Shown: positions 18,022 to 29,597, numbered from the stretch's first letter. The stretch is 64,000 bases of DNA from Cognatundibacterium crateris (GCF_010078235.1 NZ_JAABOS010000004.1:305816-369815); one strand, 5' to 3'. The notes: generated by a model from the sequence alone, not told the origin. Made by a program: numbers and translations.

Positions 18022-18052
18022 AAAAAATACCCGCGTATGCGGGTATTTTTTT
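18022..18052 (+). terminator. Strong rho-independent terminator of the small-ORF unit
   Basis: A 13-bp stem (AAAAAATACCCGC / GCGGGTATTTTTT) with a 4-nt loop and a 3' T run starts 14 bp after the small ORF's stop codon. Confidence 0.9.
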
Positions 18053-19420
<1,368 letters not shown>

Positions 19421-19653
19421 AATTTCCTGGATAAGCCACAGTAGAGGAAACGATGTAATGCAGCTGGTCTGCTTACATCTTTTTTTTTGTAGCCAGCATT
19501 GGTGCTTGCTATGGCTGCTGTGGCATTTCAAGCGGCTGAAGCTGTAGCATGTGACATACTGTGGTCATCCATCTACAATATGGCTGGCTGATGTGCGCTG
19601 TATGAATGGTCAGAGCGGCGCTAGCTGAAACTCTTAGTGGACTTGCACCGGAC

Positions 19654-20106
19654 ATGAAATTAACTGCCTACACCGATTACACCTTACGCACCCTGATTTA
19701 TCTGGCGCTGCATCGGGACCGGCTTGTGACGATACAAGAGATCGCGGAGCTGCATACGATATCCAAAAGCCATTTGACCAAGGTGGTGCATCAGCTGGGC
19801 ATGTCGAATATGGTAGAGACGGTGCGTGGCCGTCATGGTGGCCTGAAGCTCAACCTGGAACCGCGTGAAATTGGTATCGGTGCGGTGGTGCGCAGCACCG
19901 AGACGGATTTTGATATGGCCGAATGTTTTGATGCAGAAAACAATAGCTGCGCGTATGCCAAAGGCTGCAACCTGAAAGGCATATTGGCAGCCGCCACAGC
20001 CGCTTATTTGCAGGTGCTGGATCAGGTGACTTTGGAAGACCTGATCACCAAACCGTCAGATCTGCACGTCATCAATCTGTATCCGCCTAACAGCCACAGA
20101 AATTGA
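19654..20106 (+). CDS. nsrR: Rrf2-family nitric-oxide-sensing repressor NsrR
   Basis: The 150-residue regulator has an N-terminal winged helix (MKLTAYTDYTLRTLIYLAL, recognition helix in TISKSHLTKVVHQLG) and three cysteines at 91, 99 and 105 in the pattern ECFD-x5-C-x5-C-x-L, as in NsrR where they bind the [Fe-S] cluster destroyed by NO. ATG 19654 gives the family N-terminus; an in-frame GTG at 19606 would add 16 residues. Usual NsrR targets such as hmp or norB are not adjacent; the upstream neighbour is the lactamase gene, 233 bp away, and the downstream operon is convergent. Its regulon must lie elsewhere. Confidence 0.87.
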   Translation: MKLTAYTDYTLRTLIYLALHRDRLVTIQEIAELHTISKSHLTKVVHQLGMSNMVETVRGRHGGLKLNLEPREIGIGAVVRSTETDFDMAECFDAENNSCAYAKGCNLKGILAAATAAYLQVLDQVTLEDLITKPSDLHVINLYPPNSHRN

Positions 20107-20154
20107 GCACAGGCGGTTGACACACTATCCTCAAATCCTTACGCAGCTTCCTTG

Positions 20155-21309
20155 TCAGACGACTCTGCGCTTTTTCCACCACATCACATAGCCTGAGACC
20201 ATCAGCATCAGCAGGCCCAGCCCGCACAGGGAAATCAATATCCGGCCAGCGGTGCCGCCAATTTCTCCGCTATGCAGCGGATAAAACCAGCTGACCCAAC
20301 GTGCGCTACCCTGCATGTTTAAAGGATCGATCAATTGCCGTATTGCGCCGCTATACGGGTCCAGACTGATGCGGGTTGCCCCATCTTCTTTTCTGAGTTC
20401 GCCAGGTTGGCGCAGGCGAATTTCCAGCGGTTTGCCAACCGAGGCAGGCAGACTGATGCGGCTGATGCGCGCATCAGGAAATGTTTGTTGCGCGATTGCG
20501 AGCAGCGAGGTGAGCGGCAAAGCCTGCGCCCTTGTTGAAGCTGGCGCTGCATCGGGTATTTTTTTTACCTGCGCCGGAAACACCGGACTCAGCCAGCCCG
20601 GCTGATTGAAGTAAATACCGGTCAAGCCCAGCATCATCAGCAACAACGCCAGCAGCGCACCTGCGCTGCGGTGCAGGCTGTATAGCAAGGCGGGTAGCGA
20701 TCCACGCCAATGGACCGTGATGGATTTTTTCCAGGCCCGGCGGCTGGCAGCAGGCAACCATAACAGCAGACCTTGCAGGCAACTCAGTAGCAGCACCAGC
20801 CCGGTCACTGCCATCAGGGTTTTGCCGGTGTCACCGAGTAAAAAATAGCGATGCACATGGAATAGTGTAGGGATGATCAGTGCGCGTGAAAAACCGATTT
20901 CACCCCATACCCTTTCCCCCAAAATCTGGCGTCGCAGCGGGTCTATCATCACCTGACGTGAGCGTGCTAACTGCCAGCCGGTATTGGCTGGGGCTGGCAG
21001 TTTGTACCAGGCGATCACTGCGTGTTCAGGGTTTTCCGGGAAGCTCAGCATGGATGGACGCTGATAGCCGGGCTGGGTATTGAGCCAGTCTATCAGCGCG
21101 GCTTGCTGCGCATGTTCGCAGTGCTTACTATGGCAACTGGCTGGCGCAGCGGCGATATGAAATAGCTCAGGATTGAGGCTGGCATCCAGTTCATGGCGCC
21201 AGCTGAGTATGCTGCCCGTGATGGCGGATGCAAATAAAAACAGACCGAAGCACAATGCGCACAGGAGATGGAACTGTCTGAGAAAGCGACGTAGTAAACC
21301 TTTAATCAT
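20155..21309 (-). CDS. PepSY-associated transmembrane protein of the siderophore operon
   Basis: The 384-residue inner-membrane protein has an N-terminal helix after LRRFLRQFHLLCALCFG, with the HxxxG-type pattern of PepSY_TM proteins. A large periplasmic region follows, then a middle helix pair with RSAGALLALLLMMLGLTG, and a C-terminal helix (MLMVSGYVMWWKKRR). The segment WVSWFYPLHSGEIGG is family-typical (LHSG motif). Such PiuB-like proteins are commonly found beside TonB receptors and some act as ferric reductases in siderophore use. It is the last gene of the minus-strand operon, 148 bp after the receptor. Confidence 0.83.
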   Translation of the reverse strand: MIKGLLRRFLRQFHLLCALCFGLFLFASAITGSILSWRHELDASLNPELFHIAAAPASCHSKHCEHAQQAALIDWLNTQPGYQRPSMLSFPENPEHAVIAWYKLPAPANTGWQLARSRQVMIDPLRRQILGERVWGEIGFSRALIIPTLFHVHRYFLLGDTGKTLMAVTGLVLLLSCLQGLLLWLPAASRRAWKKSITVHWRGSLPALLYSLHRSAGALLALLLMMLGLTGIYFNQPGWLSPVFPAQVKKIPDAAPASTRAQALPLTSLLAIAQQTFPDARISRISLPASVGKPLEIRLRQPGELRKEDGATRISLDPYSGAIRQLIDPLNMQGSARWVSWFYPLHSGEIGGTAGRILISLCGLGLLMLMVSGYVMWWKKRRVV

Positions 21310-21457
21310 GGCTGGCTGGGATTGGCTGGTGTTGACTGAAATTGGAGTTTTTCGGTGCGAAAGAAAACAGTTTGCCGCCGGGCCAGTTTGCCAGCCCGGC
21401 GGCTTGATTAACGCGTCTTAGCGTTTAAGCGTAGCGACGAAACTACGACGTCTGCGC

Positions 21458-23563
21458 TCAGAAGCGATAGCGCACGCTGGCTGTCAGTGTACGTGGTTCA
21501 CCCGGCATGTTGTAGTCATTCGCTCCGCTATGCGCCGCGACAAAGTACTGACGATTCAGCACATTTTTCAGGGTCAGATAAACATCCATTTTTGCAGACT
21601 GATAGCCGGCACCGAGTTGCAACACGCCGTAACCTGGCAAGGTCAGTAAATTATCCGGCGCGGCAAAACGCGCAGATTCTGCACGGCCGCCAATCGCGAG
21701 GTAGTAGTGCTGATTCAGCTGATGCTTCAGCCACAGATTAAACGTGTGGGTTGGCGTCAGCGATGCGGTATTACCCTGGAATGGCGTTTTGGCAGAAGTC
21801 AGTTCTGTCGATTGATCGATGCGGCCTTTCATCCAGGCATAGGCTGTCAGCACTTGCCAGTCGCGGTTCAGTGCGCCGCTGAAGCTGAGCTCCAGGCCCT
21901 GCGTACTTTGGCGTCCTACCGGGAGTGAAAAATTCGGATTAGCCGGGTCGGCTACCTGAATATTGGTTTGCGACATATCGAATACACTCAGGCTCAGGCT
22001 GGCGCTTGCATTGAGGTCGTATTTCGCACCGATTTCTTTGTTCACGGTTTGTGTCGGTTTGAGCTGATCGCTGTTCGCCCTGAAGGTAAAGGTATCGGCG
22101 ATAGGCTGGAAAGAACGGTTCCAGGACGCATACAGGGCCAGCGTTTCTGAGGGCTGGTAGACCAGGCCGATACGCGGCGACAGCGTGTTATCAGTGCGTT
22201 GTAAATCCTGATTTTTCGGCGTCAGATCATCGCGCTCTTGCTGCAATCTGTCATAGCGTACCCCGGTCAGCAGCTTCCAGTTGCGGTCTATGCTAATCAG
22301 GTCTTGCAGATAGAGCCCTGCGATACGCAGACGGGTCTGGGTATTGGTGCTGACCGGGGTGTTGTCAGGCAGTGGGCTGAGTGTCGCCAGAACAGGATTG
22401 AATAAATTGTAGGTCGCAACGTTATTGCGGGTGCGCAGGTATTCGCCTTTAGTCTGATAGCCAAGCTCCAGGCCATACAGGATTTGATGGCGCAGATTAC
22501 CGGTCGTGAGTTTCTGACTCAGTTCATTTTGCCAGTAGCTGCCATCTTCATCACGAAAACGCTGGGACTGGGAAATGGTGACAGTCGGAACCACACCATC
22601 CTTGATATTGGTGTTGGTGGTGTAGTTGCGGTTCAGCGCGAAATCATAAGTGCGCAACACGCTGTGCAGCTTGAGTTCAGGACTAAAACTGTGATCAAGC
22701 GTGATGGTCGCGCTTTTCACATCCGATTGTATGTAAGCGCGCTGCTTGCCATTTTGGGCACCGTAATAGGTCGCGATATCGGCAGCCACAGGTCGACCCC
22801 GATAACCGGGCAAGCCCTGATCAGCCAGCCGTTTGTCATGCAGATAGTCGGCCTGCACCAGGACCCGCGTGTCAGGTGTCAGCTGGAACTGAGCAGAAGG
22901 AGCGAGTGCCTGCCGTTCCAGAAAATACTGATTCCGGAAATTAGTCGTATCCTCAAAAGTCCCGGTCAGGCGGAATGCGGCCACGCCGGAATCCGTATTC
23001 GCATTCAGATCCAGCTCTGCGCGGCGCTGTCCGCCTGAACTCAGGTTGAAGGCGATTTCTCTGAACTGCTGTTGCAAGGGTTTTTTGGTGACGCGGTTAA
23101 TCAGGCCACCTGCAGAGCCGCGACCATACAGCACAGAGGCCGGGCCTTTGAGCACTTCGACGCGTTCTATATTCGACAAATCGCGGAAATACATCGCATC
23201 ATCGCGCACCCCATCGACGAACTGATCGGTAATCGCGCTGAAGCCGCGCAGACTGACCTGATCGCGCTGGCCATCACCCACAGAAAAACTCAGGCCCGGT
23301 ACATTTTGCAAAGCATCCTGCAGCGAAGTTGCATTCTGTTCACGCAGTACCGGCAGGCTGACGATGTTGATGGTTTGCGGGATATCGCGTAAAGCCGCCG
23401 GAATCTTGGTGGCAGTTTTAGACTGCGTCACTTCATAGCTTTGGGTATTGTCGCGTTGACTGGTGATACGGATGTCTTCCAGTTTTTGATCGGCATAAAC
23501 AGGGTGGGTGCAGAATAAGCTGGCGATGAGCAGGCTCAGAGGATGCGGACGAAAAATCTTCAT
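21458..23563 (-). CDS. TonB-dependent siderophore receptor
   Basis: The 701-residue outer-membrane protein has a signal peptide (to about residue 24, HPVYA-DQKL), a plug domain (DIPQTINIVSLPVLREQN, QDALQNVPGLSF, then RGFSAITDQFVDGVRDDAMYF and VEVLKGPASVLYGRGSAGG), and a 22-strand-type barrel ending in an aromatic residue (SVRYRF). There is no N-terminal signalling (STN) domain, so it is not linked to a FecIR-type sigma system. Its plug resembles broad siderophore receptors of the FhuA/Fiu type. It follows the MFS gene by 37 bp. By context it should take up the ferric form of the siderophore made by the upstream synthetase. Confidence 0.9.
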   Translation of the reverse strand: MKIFRPHPLSLLIASLFCTHPVYADQKLEDIRITSQRDNTQSYEVTQSKTATKIPAALRDIPQTINIVSLPVLREQNATSLQDALQNVPGLSFSVGDGQRDQVSLRGFSAITDQFVDGVRDDAMYFRDLSNIERVEVLKGPASVLYGRGSAGGLINRVTKKPLQQQFREIAFNLSSGGQRRAELDLNANTDSGVAAFRLTGTFEDTTNFRNQYFLERQALAPSAQFQLTPDTRVLVQADYLHDKRLADQGLPGYRGRPVAADIATYYGAQNGKQRAYIQSDVKSATITLDHSFSPELKLHSVLRTYDFALNRNYTTNTNIKDGVVPTVTISQSQRFRDEDGSYWQNELSQKLTTGNLRHQILYGLELGYQTKGEYLRTRNNVATYNLFNPVLATLSPLPDNTPVSTNTQTRLRIAGLYLQDLISIDRNWKLLTGVRYDRLQQERDDLTPKNQDLQRTDNTLSPRIGLVYQPSETLALYASWNRSFQPIADTFTFRANSDQLKPTQTVNKEIGAKYDLNASASLSLSVFDMSQTNIQVADPANPNFSLPVGRQSTQGLELSFSGALNRDWQVLTAYAWMKGRIDQSTELTSAKTPFQGNTASLTPTHTFNLWLKHQLNQHYYLAIGGRAESARFAAPDNLLTLPGYGVLQLGAGYQSAKMDVYLTLKNVLNRQYFVAAHSGANDYNMPGEPRTLTASVRYRF

Positions 23564-23600
23564 GGTGTAAACGAGTTTAAGGTGAAAGTGAAAATTAAAA

Positions 23601-24836
23601 CTAAGCAGGAGCAGAACCTGTGGCCGGATAAGTGCGGGGCAACAGGGCGAGCAGTAAGGCTGTGAGTAAATAGGCGACCGCCACTGCCCAGAACAAGTGC
23701 TGCAAAGGTAGTATCGCCATCAACAAGGCACCGGCAGCTGTGCCCAGCAAGGCGCCGGCTTTGGCAGCGCTGTTACCGTATGCGAGTGCCTGACCTTGTT
23801 TGTTGGCTGGAGTATGGATGGAGAGCAGGCTGTAAAACACAGGCAGCAAGGCACCCAGTACGCAGCCCCACAGAAAACGGCAAACCAAAAAAATCGTCGC
23901 GGACAGATACAGGCTTTGCACTGCCATCAGCGCGGCGCTGGCGATGCACAGGGCGATCATCCAGCGCAATATGGTGCTGTCTTCCTGTTGCCGGAAATAG
24001 CTGGCCCAGAGTGGGGCGCACAGACACAGACCGGCTGCGCTCAGGCCATAGCTGAGCCCGGCAAAACCAGTGGTCGTCTGCATGACCTGGGTTACGTAAA
24101 GGCTGAAATAAGCTTGCGGCAGCATCTTGGCTGACTGGATCAAAAGTATGCCGGTCAGGAAGCCCGGCAACATGCCCTGACGCCACCAGCTGGTCTGCTG
24201 TGCTGCCACGGAATCGCTTTGCAGTGCAGTGCTGGCGCTGGCTGGCACCACCTTGCTGCGTGGCAGGCATAGTCCCGCCAGCAGCAGACAGCCTGCGCAT
24301 AAGGCTGCTGCGGACAGATTGACCGCTGCGAAGCCCTGGCTTTGATACAGCCAGCCACCGGCCACAGGCCCGAGTACTGAGCCTAAAGCGGTCGCCATTT
24401 GTAAGCTGGCCATTAACTGACCACGTTGTTCGCGGCTGCTGAGCTGGCTGCCATAGGCCTGGGCCGCTGCGATGAAGCCGGCGATAGCGCCTTGCAGCAG
24501 ACGTATTGCGATGATCATTAAAGGCTGGGTGCAATAGGCCAGCGCCAGCTGAGTCAGCGCCAGCGCCGCGAGTGCGCGCAACAGCATCCAGTGATGACCG
24601 ATGCGGTCACCGGCCTTGCCCCACCAGGGTATGCATAACATCGCCGTCAGCATAGGGCCAGCATAGGCCAGTGCGCTATACCAGCTGAGTTCGCTGGCGC
24701 TGAGCTGGCCACTGGATTGCAAGTGCAAAGCCCAGAATGGCCCACTCATTTCCATCGCCGCCATCGCCACGCATTGAATCAGCCACAGCATTTTCAGGGC
24801 ATGCGCAGGAGCCGCTTGCCTGTGAATGAACAACAT
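23601..24836 (-). CDS. MFS transporter, probable siderophore exporter
   Basis: The 411-residue protein has 12 predicted transmembrane helices and an MFS motif A-like segment between helices 2 and 3 (PWWGKAGDRIGHHWMLLRAL). Its ATG lies 3 nt after the stop of the siderophore synthetase gene, implying translational coupling. Single-synthetase siderophore loci typically pair the synthetase with an MFS exporter (LbtB in Legionella, FslB in Francisella). Export of the siderophore across the inner membrane is therefore the likely role, inferred from context. Confidence 0.83.
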   Translation of the reverse strand: MLFIHRQAAPAHALKMLWLIQCVAMAAMEMSGPFWALHLQSSGQLSASELSWYSALAYAGPMLTAMLCIPWWGKAGDRIGHHWMLLRALAALALTQLALAYCTQPLMIIAIRLLQGAIAGFIAAAQAYGSQLSSREQRGQLMASLQMATALGSVLGPVAGGWLYQSQGFAAVNLSAAALCAGCLLLAGLCLPRSKVVPASASTALQSDSVAAQQTSWWRQGMLPGFLTGILLIQSAKMLPQAYFSLYVTQVMQTTTGFAGLSYGLSAAGLCLCAPLWASYFRQQEDSTILRWMIALCIASAALMAVQSLYLSATIFLVCRFLWGCVLGALLPVFYSLLSIHTPANKQGQALAYGNSAAKAGALLGTAAGALLMAILPLQHLFWAVAVAYLLTALLLALLPRTYPATGSAPA

Positions 24837-24839
24837 CGA

Positions 24840-26699
24840 TCAGCGCTCCGCACGCAAAGGATTGGGTATCGTGCTGTGTACATCGTCTGCGCTGTCTGAC
24901 AGGCGCATCTTAAGCAGCGATTTGGCTGGCCACGGCGCATGCAGGATAGCGTCGCGTTCGCTGGCCCAATGTGCCGCATCACAACGGCTGCGTAAGCGAT
25001 CGAAGGTGGCTTCGGTCTGGTGCCGCAGGATATTCCACAGCGCAGCTTCCGGGATGTGGTAGCTGGCTGCCAGCAGCACCGCCAGCTCCGATAACTGACA
25101 CAGGAAAGTCGCGTGCAGCAGTTTATCCCTGACTTGCAGAATCTCGTCAAACATCACGTGGCCGCTGCGATATGCTTCCAGCTGCAGCCCGCGCGCCTGC
25201 AGCACAGGAGTAAAGATGCGCAAGTCGCCAAAGTCCCTGACCAGTAACTGCGCCGGACGGTAATCCTGATCGACTTGTATCAGGCTGTTTTGCTGATGCG
25301 CTTCAAAGGCGATGCCATACAGCAGATAGGCCGACAAACTGGCGCCTAACACCACTTTGCAATACTGATCGAAAAATGACAAAGCGCCTTCCGCATGATC
25401 GCCATAAGCCAGTGCGATCAACTCAGTCACCAGGGCTTTGCCATGGAAAGGTGAGTCGGCGAACAAGCTGCCTGCCGGTACAGGGAATAAGTCTGTGCTG
25501 CGCTTGCTGATTGGATTAGCGCGAAACAGTACCGCCAGATGGCGTGCCCGGTCATCGTCGGCATCGATCCAGTGCAGGCCTGGCAATTCAGGCAGGATAT
25601 CAAGCTGGTTTTGGAAGCCGCCTTCGTGTTGCAAGATGAGGCTGATCAGCTGACTGATGCGCGGTCCCATGACGGCGGACTTGGGTGAAACTGTTCTTTG
25701 GGCGCTGGTCATTTGGAGACCGACTGGCAGTTTCAAATGCGGCGCCTGCGCATAGCCTATGGCTTCCACGGTGCGGAAAGACATGCTGGGTGAGCAACTG
25801 AGCGTGACTTCATCCAGAATCACAATCTGACCCGCCGCCAGCTCGGCGGCGAAACGCTGCGGCAATACCCGCTTGAGCTGATACGGGTGCATCGGTACCG
25901 GCACCCAGGCCTCGGCTTGCATCTGACGCTGTGTCAGCGCTGCTTTCCAGGCGCTTGCTGTATCCGGATAGTGCGTGGCAAACCAGTCCATGTAATCCAG
26001 TGTCTGATTACCGCTGGTGACACGCATGCATTCCTTGCGTACCGCAAGCACAGAAATCGCAAGTTCAGGATGGAACTCGGGTGACAACTCCATCACCTCG
26101 CTGGTGCTGAGTCCGATTTTGCTTTTGAAGGCAGGATGCCACGGATGCCCGATGGTGCCCCATTGTTCCAGCAACAGCACCGGATGTGGATGGCCAGACT
26201 GTCTGAGCGCTGCGATGAAGTGGGGTGCCAAAGCCCGGAAATCAGCGCGCAGCTGATCGGCCCAGAGCCGGCGGAAACTGTGGCACAGCGCATCGTTCTG
26301 CACGCTGTTGGCCAGTTCTGTTTTGAGCCGCTGCAGATCATCGGCCTCGATTGACGTATGCAGGCTGCTGGCGAGGCAACTCAGTAATTCGCTGCCACTG
26401 TTGATGTGTTTTGGCGGATGTCCGGCATGGTAGTAACTGATCGCTCCGGCCAGGCTGCAGGCGCCGCTACGTCCGAAATGCAAGCCCTCAAAGCGCATCA
26501 TGCGTTGCTGCTGCCATAGCGGTAGCCAGCTGCTGCTGCCTTCCTGAATCAGAAACTGCTTGCTGAGTAATTCTTCCCGGAATAAGGCTTGCAGCGTTTT
26601 CAATAAGCCACGGCGTTCGCTATCGGCATAATCCTGCCAGACGGCGGCCTGTTCATGTTCTGAGGTGGAAAAGTAGCGATGTGGTGTCAGAGCGTTCAT
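24840..26699 (-). CDS. IucA/IucC-family (NIS) siderophore synthetase
   Basis: The roughly 619-residue enzyme belongs to the NRPS-independent siderophore synthetases, which adenylate a carboxylate of citrate and condense it with an amine or alcohol. Visible features are the GHPWHPAFKSKIGLS segment near 190 (nucleotide-binding HP-x-HP-x-x-K/R-x-R/K-x-G type), VPMHPYQ near 275, and the C-terminal FhuF-like half with AFEAHQQNSLIQ and RDFGDLRI. ATG 26699 has AAAGG about 7 nt upstream; ATG 26714 and 26705 are alternatives. It is the only synthetase of the locus and no amine-synthesis gene accompanies it, which fits rhizoferrin/legiobactin-like chemistry. It is first in an operon behind a Fur box. 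Confidence 0.9.
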   Translation of the reverse strand: MNALTPHRYFSTSEHEQAAVWQDYADSERRGLLKTLQALFREELLSKQFLIQEGSSSWLPLWQQQRMMRFEGLHFGRSGACSLAGAISYYHAGHPPKHINSGSELLSCLASSLHTSIEADDLQRLKTELANSVQNDALCHSFRRLWADQLRADFRALAPHFIAALRQSGHPHPVLLLEQWGTIGHPWHPAFKSKIGLSTSEVMELSPEFHPELAISVLAVRKECMRVTSGNQTLDYMDWFATHYPDTASAWKAALTQRQMQAEAWVPVPMHPYQLKRVLPQRFAAELAAGQIVILDEVTLSCSPSMSFRTVEAIGYAQAPHLKLPVGLQMTSAQRTVSPKSAVMGPRISQLISLILQHEGGFQNQLDILPELPGLHWIDADDDRARHLAVLFRANPISKRSTDLFPVPAGSLFADSPFHGKALVTELIALAYGDHAEGALSFFDQYCKVVLGASLSAYLLYGIAFEAHQQNSLIQVDQDYRPAQLLVRDFGDLRIFTPVLQARGLQLEAYRSGHVMFDEILQVRDKLLHATFLCQLSELAVLLAASYHIPEAALWNILRHQTEATFDRLRSRCDAAHWASERDAILHAPWPAKSLLKMRLSDSADDVHSTIPNPLRAER

Positions 26700-26736
26700 A
26701 TCCATGCCTTTCATAAGAATACGGCCTCATATTATC

Positions 26737-26755
26737 GCAAATGAGAATCATTATC
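26737..26755 (-). promoter_or_regulatory. Fur box of the siderophore operon
   Basis: The 19-mer GCAAATGAGAATCATTATC matches the classical Fur consensus GATAATGATAATCATTATC at 16 of 19 positions. It lies 23-56 bp upstream of the possible synthetase starts, where bound Fe-Fur would block the promoter. Iron-repressed expression is inferred. The rest of 26756-26961 holds no gene I can support. Confidence 0.88.
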
Positions 26756-26961
26756 AATCGCATTAAATAAAAGAGGTGGCTTTCAGATGAATAGCTGAGC
26801 AAACTCAGCTTGGACCTGGTTTTCGGCTGCTTGTTGAGAATGTCGCAGGCTGCTTGTGAAGAGGGTAGTCGCGTGCCGCATCTGGCGTGGGATATAGCAC
26901 AGTCGCCAGTGTGCTGATTTGGTGGGTATGGGGGGGGGCTGAAGTCAGGATGTCGCCCAGC

Positions 26962-26993
26962 AAAATAGTGACTCAACGTGTCATTGAGTCACT
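26962..26993 (-). terminator. Probable terminator of nrdR (minus strand)
   Basis: A perfect 10-bp stem (AGTGACTCAA / TTGAGTCACT) with a 7-nt loop is followed, on the minus strand, by ATTTTG. It is 39 bp past the nrdR stop. Confidence 0.6.
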
Positions 26994-27031
26994 GGCCTGC
27001 AGATAGGTGCGGGCGGATATTAATTAATTAA

Positions 27032-27508
27032 CTAATGGCTTTTGTCAGCGCGCTGTTTGTCGGTAGAGATTTCCTGTATCGCTTCGGCAAATTCAGAAAT
27101 GTCTTCAAAACTTTTATACACCGAGGCAAAACGGATATAGGCGATTTTGTCCAGTTTCTTGAGTTCACGCATGACCAGTTCGCCCAGATAGCCGGACAGT
27201 ACTTCGCGTTCGCCGCTGGACAGCAGCTTTTCTTCTATGCGTTGTATTGCGCCATCGATTGCCTCAGCGGAGACCGGACGTTTGCGCAGTGCCAGCATAA
27301 AGCTGCTGCGTAGTTTATGGGATTCATATTCGGTGCGGCTGCCATTCTTTTTGACGATGACAGGCATGCTGAGTTCTATGCGTTCATAGGTGGTGAAGCG
27401 TTTATCACAGTGCGCGCAGCGACGTCGCCGGCGCATGACATTGCCCTCTTCAGAAACGCGGGTGTCGATGACCTGGGTATCGTCGTGATGGCAATAAGGG
27501 CATTTCAT
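27032..27508 (-). CDS. nrdR: Transcriptional repressor NrdR
   Basis: A 158-residue repressor of ribonucleotide reductase genes. The N-terminal zinc ribbon is intact ([17 protein letters not shown], then [17 protein letters not shown], four Cys), followed by the ATP-cone domain starting [17 protein letters not shown]. The ATP cone senses ATP/dATP so that nrd operons are repressed when dNTP supply is sufficient. It follows glyA on the same strand, an arrangement common in betaproteobacteria, with a terminator-like hairpin and a leader of about 240 bp between them, so partial independence in expression is likely. Confidence 0.95.
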   Translation of the reverse strand: MKCPYCHHDDTQVIDTRVSEEGNVMRRRRRCAHCDKRFTTYERIELSMPVIVKKNGSRTEYESHKLRSSFMLALRKRPVSAEAIDGAIQRIEEKLLSSGEREVLSGYLGELVMRELKKLDKIAYIRFASVYKSFEDISEFAEAIQEISTDKQRADKSH

Positions 27509-27656
27509 GTGATTCTGTTCTGTTCGTATCAGGGCTGAAAAAACGGCTTGAAAAACGGGGCTGCAAAAACGCTAAAAAACTAAAAAAAAACCTAAAACAT
27601 TGCTGAAAAACAGGCATTTGTTGATGCCAAGACATGCTTTTACTGGAAATTGCCAG

Positions 27657-27688
27657 AAAAGACAACGCCACTCAGTGAGTGGCGTTGT
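27657..27688 (-). terminator. Terminator of glyA (minus strand)
   Basis: A 12-bp perfect stem (ACAACGCCACTC / GAGTGGCGTTGT) with a 3-nt loop is followed on the minus strand by CTTTT. T-rich sequence on the other side would also serve plus-strand transcripts. Confidence 0.75.
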
Positions 27689-27747
27689 TTTATGTCACAT
27701 TTGTGACTAATTACGACTTGTCTCCGGATTTTTATCCGGTCGCAGAA

Positions 27748-28998
<1,251 letters not shown>

Positions 28999-29089
28999 GG
29001 CGTTCCTGATTTCCTGTTAAGTGTACAAACTAAAAGATGAATGAACTAAGAATGAGGTGGCAATGACGTAAGTGTGAGTGGCAGCCGCA

Positions 29090-29208
29090 TTCCTGCTTAC
29101 CATCAGGCTGCCCAGGCGTACGGCGGAGGCAATGGCCTGGCACAGATGTGCCGCAGCGATTACCTCTATATCTCACGCTCCCCGATGGATGCCCATCTTC
29201 AGCAGGAA
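29090..29208 (-). promoter_or_regulatory. ZTP/ZMP riboswitch (pfl motif) in the glyA leader
   Basis: Read on the minus strand, an outer P1 helix forms between TTCCTGCT and AGCAGGAA (29201-29208 with 29090-29097). Next come a hairpin GATGGGCATCCATC and the conserved GGGGAGCGTGAG. A variable linker with its own hairpin (GGCACA/TGTGCC) leads to the hallmark 3' element CCGCC...CGCCTGGGCA. These are the two conserved halves of the pfl/ZTP aptamer, and glyA is a well-known target class. About 90 nt separate the aptamer from the glyA start. No obvious intrinsic terminator intervenes, so control of translation or Rho-dependent control is more likely. Confidence 0.85.
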
Positions 29209-29597
29209 CAAACAATGATGTTCGCCGCATTTTCGCCAGTTGCGTGAGACGAAATGGTGCACGGATTTTACGTGATGCGTTCTGAATGGGCAAGTCAAAC
29301 ACTTGAGCCTGTGCCGCTTTCCCGGCTTTTGCCGCGCTGAGCCGCACAGGCCGGGTGGCGGGAGCTGGCGGAATCCAAAGCGCCGGACGGTATTGTTAAT
29401 TTAAAGGGCGGCATTTGGGTGTAATTTGCTAAAAGCACTTAAAATAGGCCGCAATATGGTCCGGTTTTTTTAGTCGCTGAAGCCGGATTTTCAATTGCAT
29501 ATCGTAAGACTGCAGCAAAACTGCCGTAAGACTGTCGCACGTTGCAGGTGCTGCGCGTTTCAGAAAGTCGCAAATAATTGCTAACAGGGAGTAGAGA
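29209..29597. other. Intergenic region between glyA leader and ydfG
   Basis: About 390 bp between divergent genes. It should contain the glyA promoter (minus) and the ydfG promoter (plus). No near-consensus -10/-35 pair with proper spacing could be picked with confidence, and no further gene or repeat is apparent. Confidence 0.5.

Noticed and set aside
26653-26976. 107-codon minus-strand ORF over the Fur box region
   Set aside because: It overlaps the Fur box and the start of the synthetase gene and has a composition unlike a folded protein.
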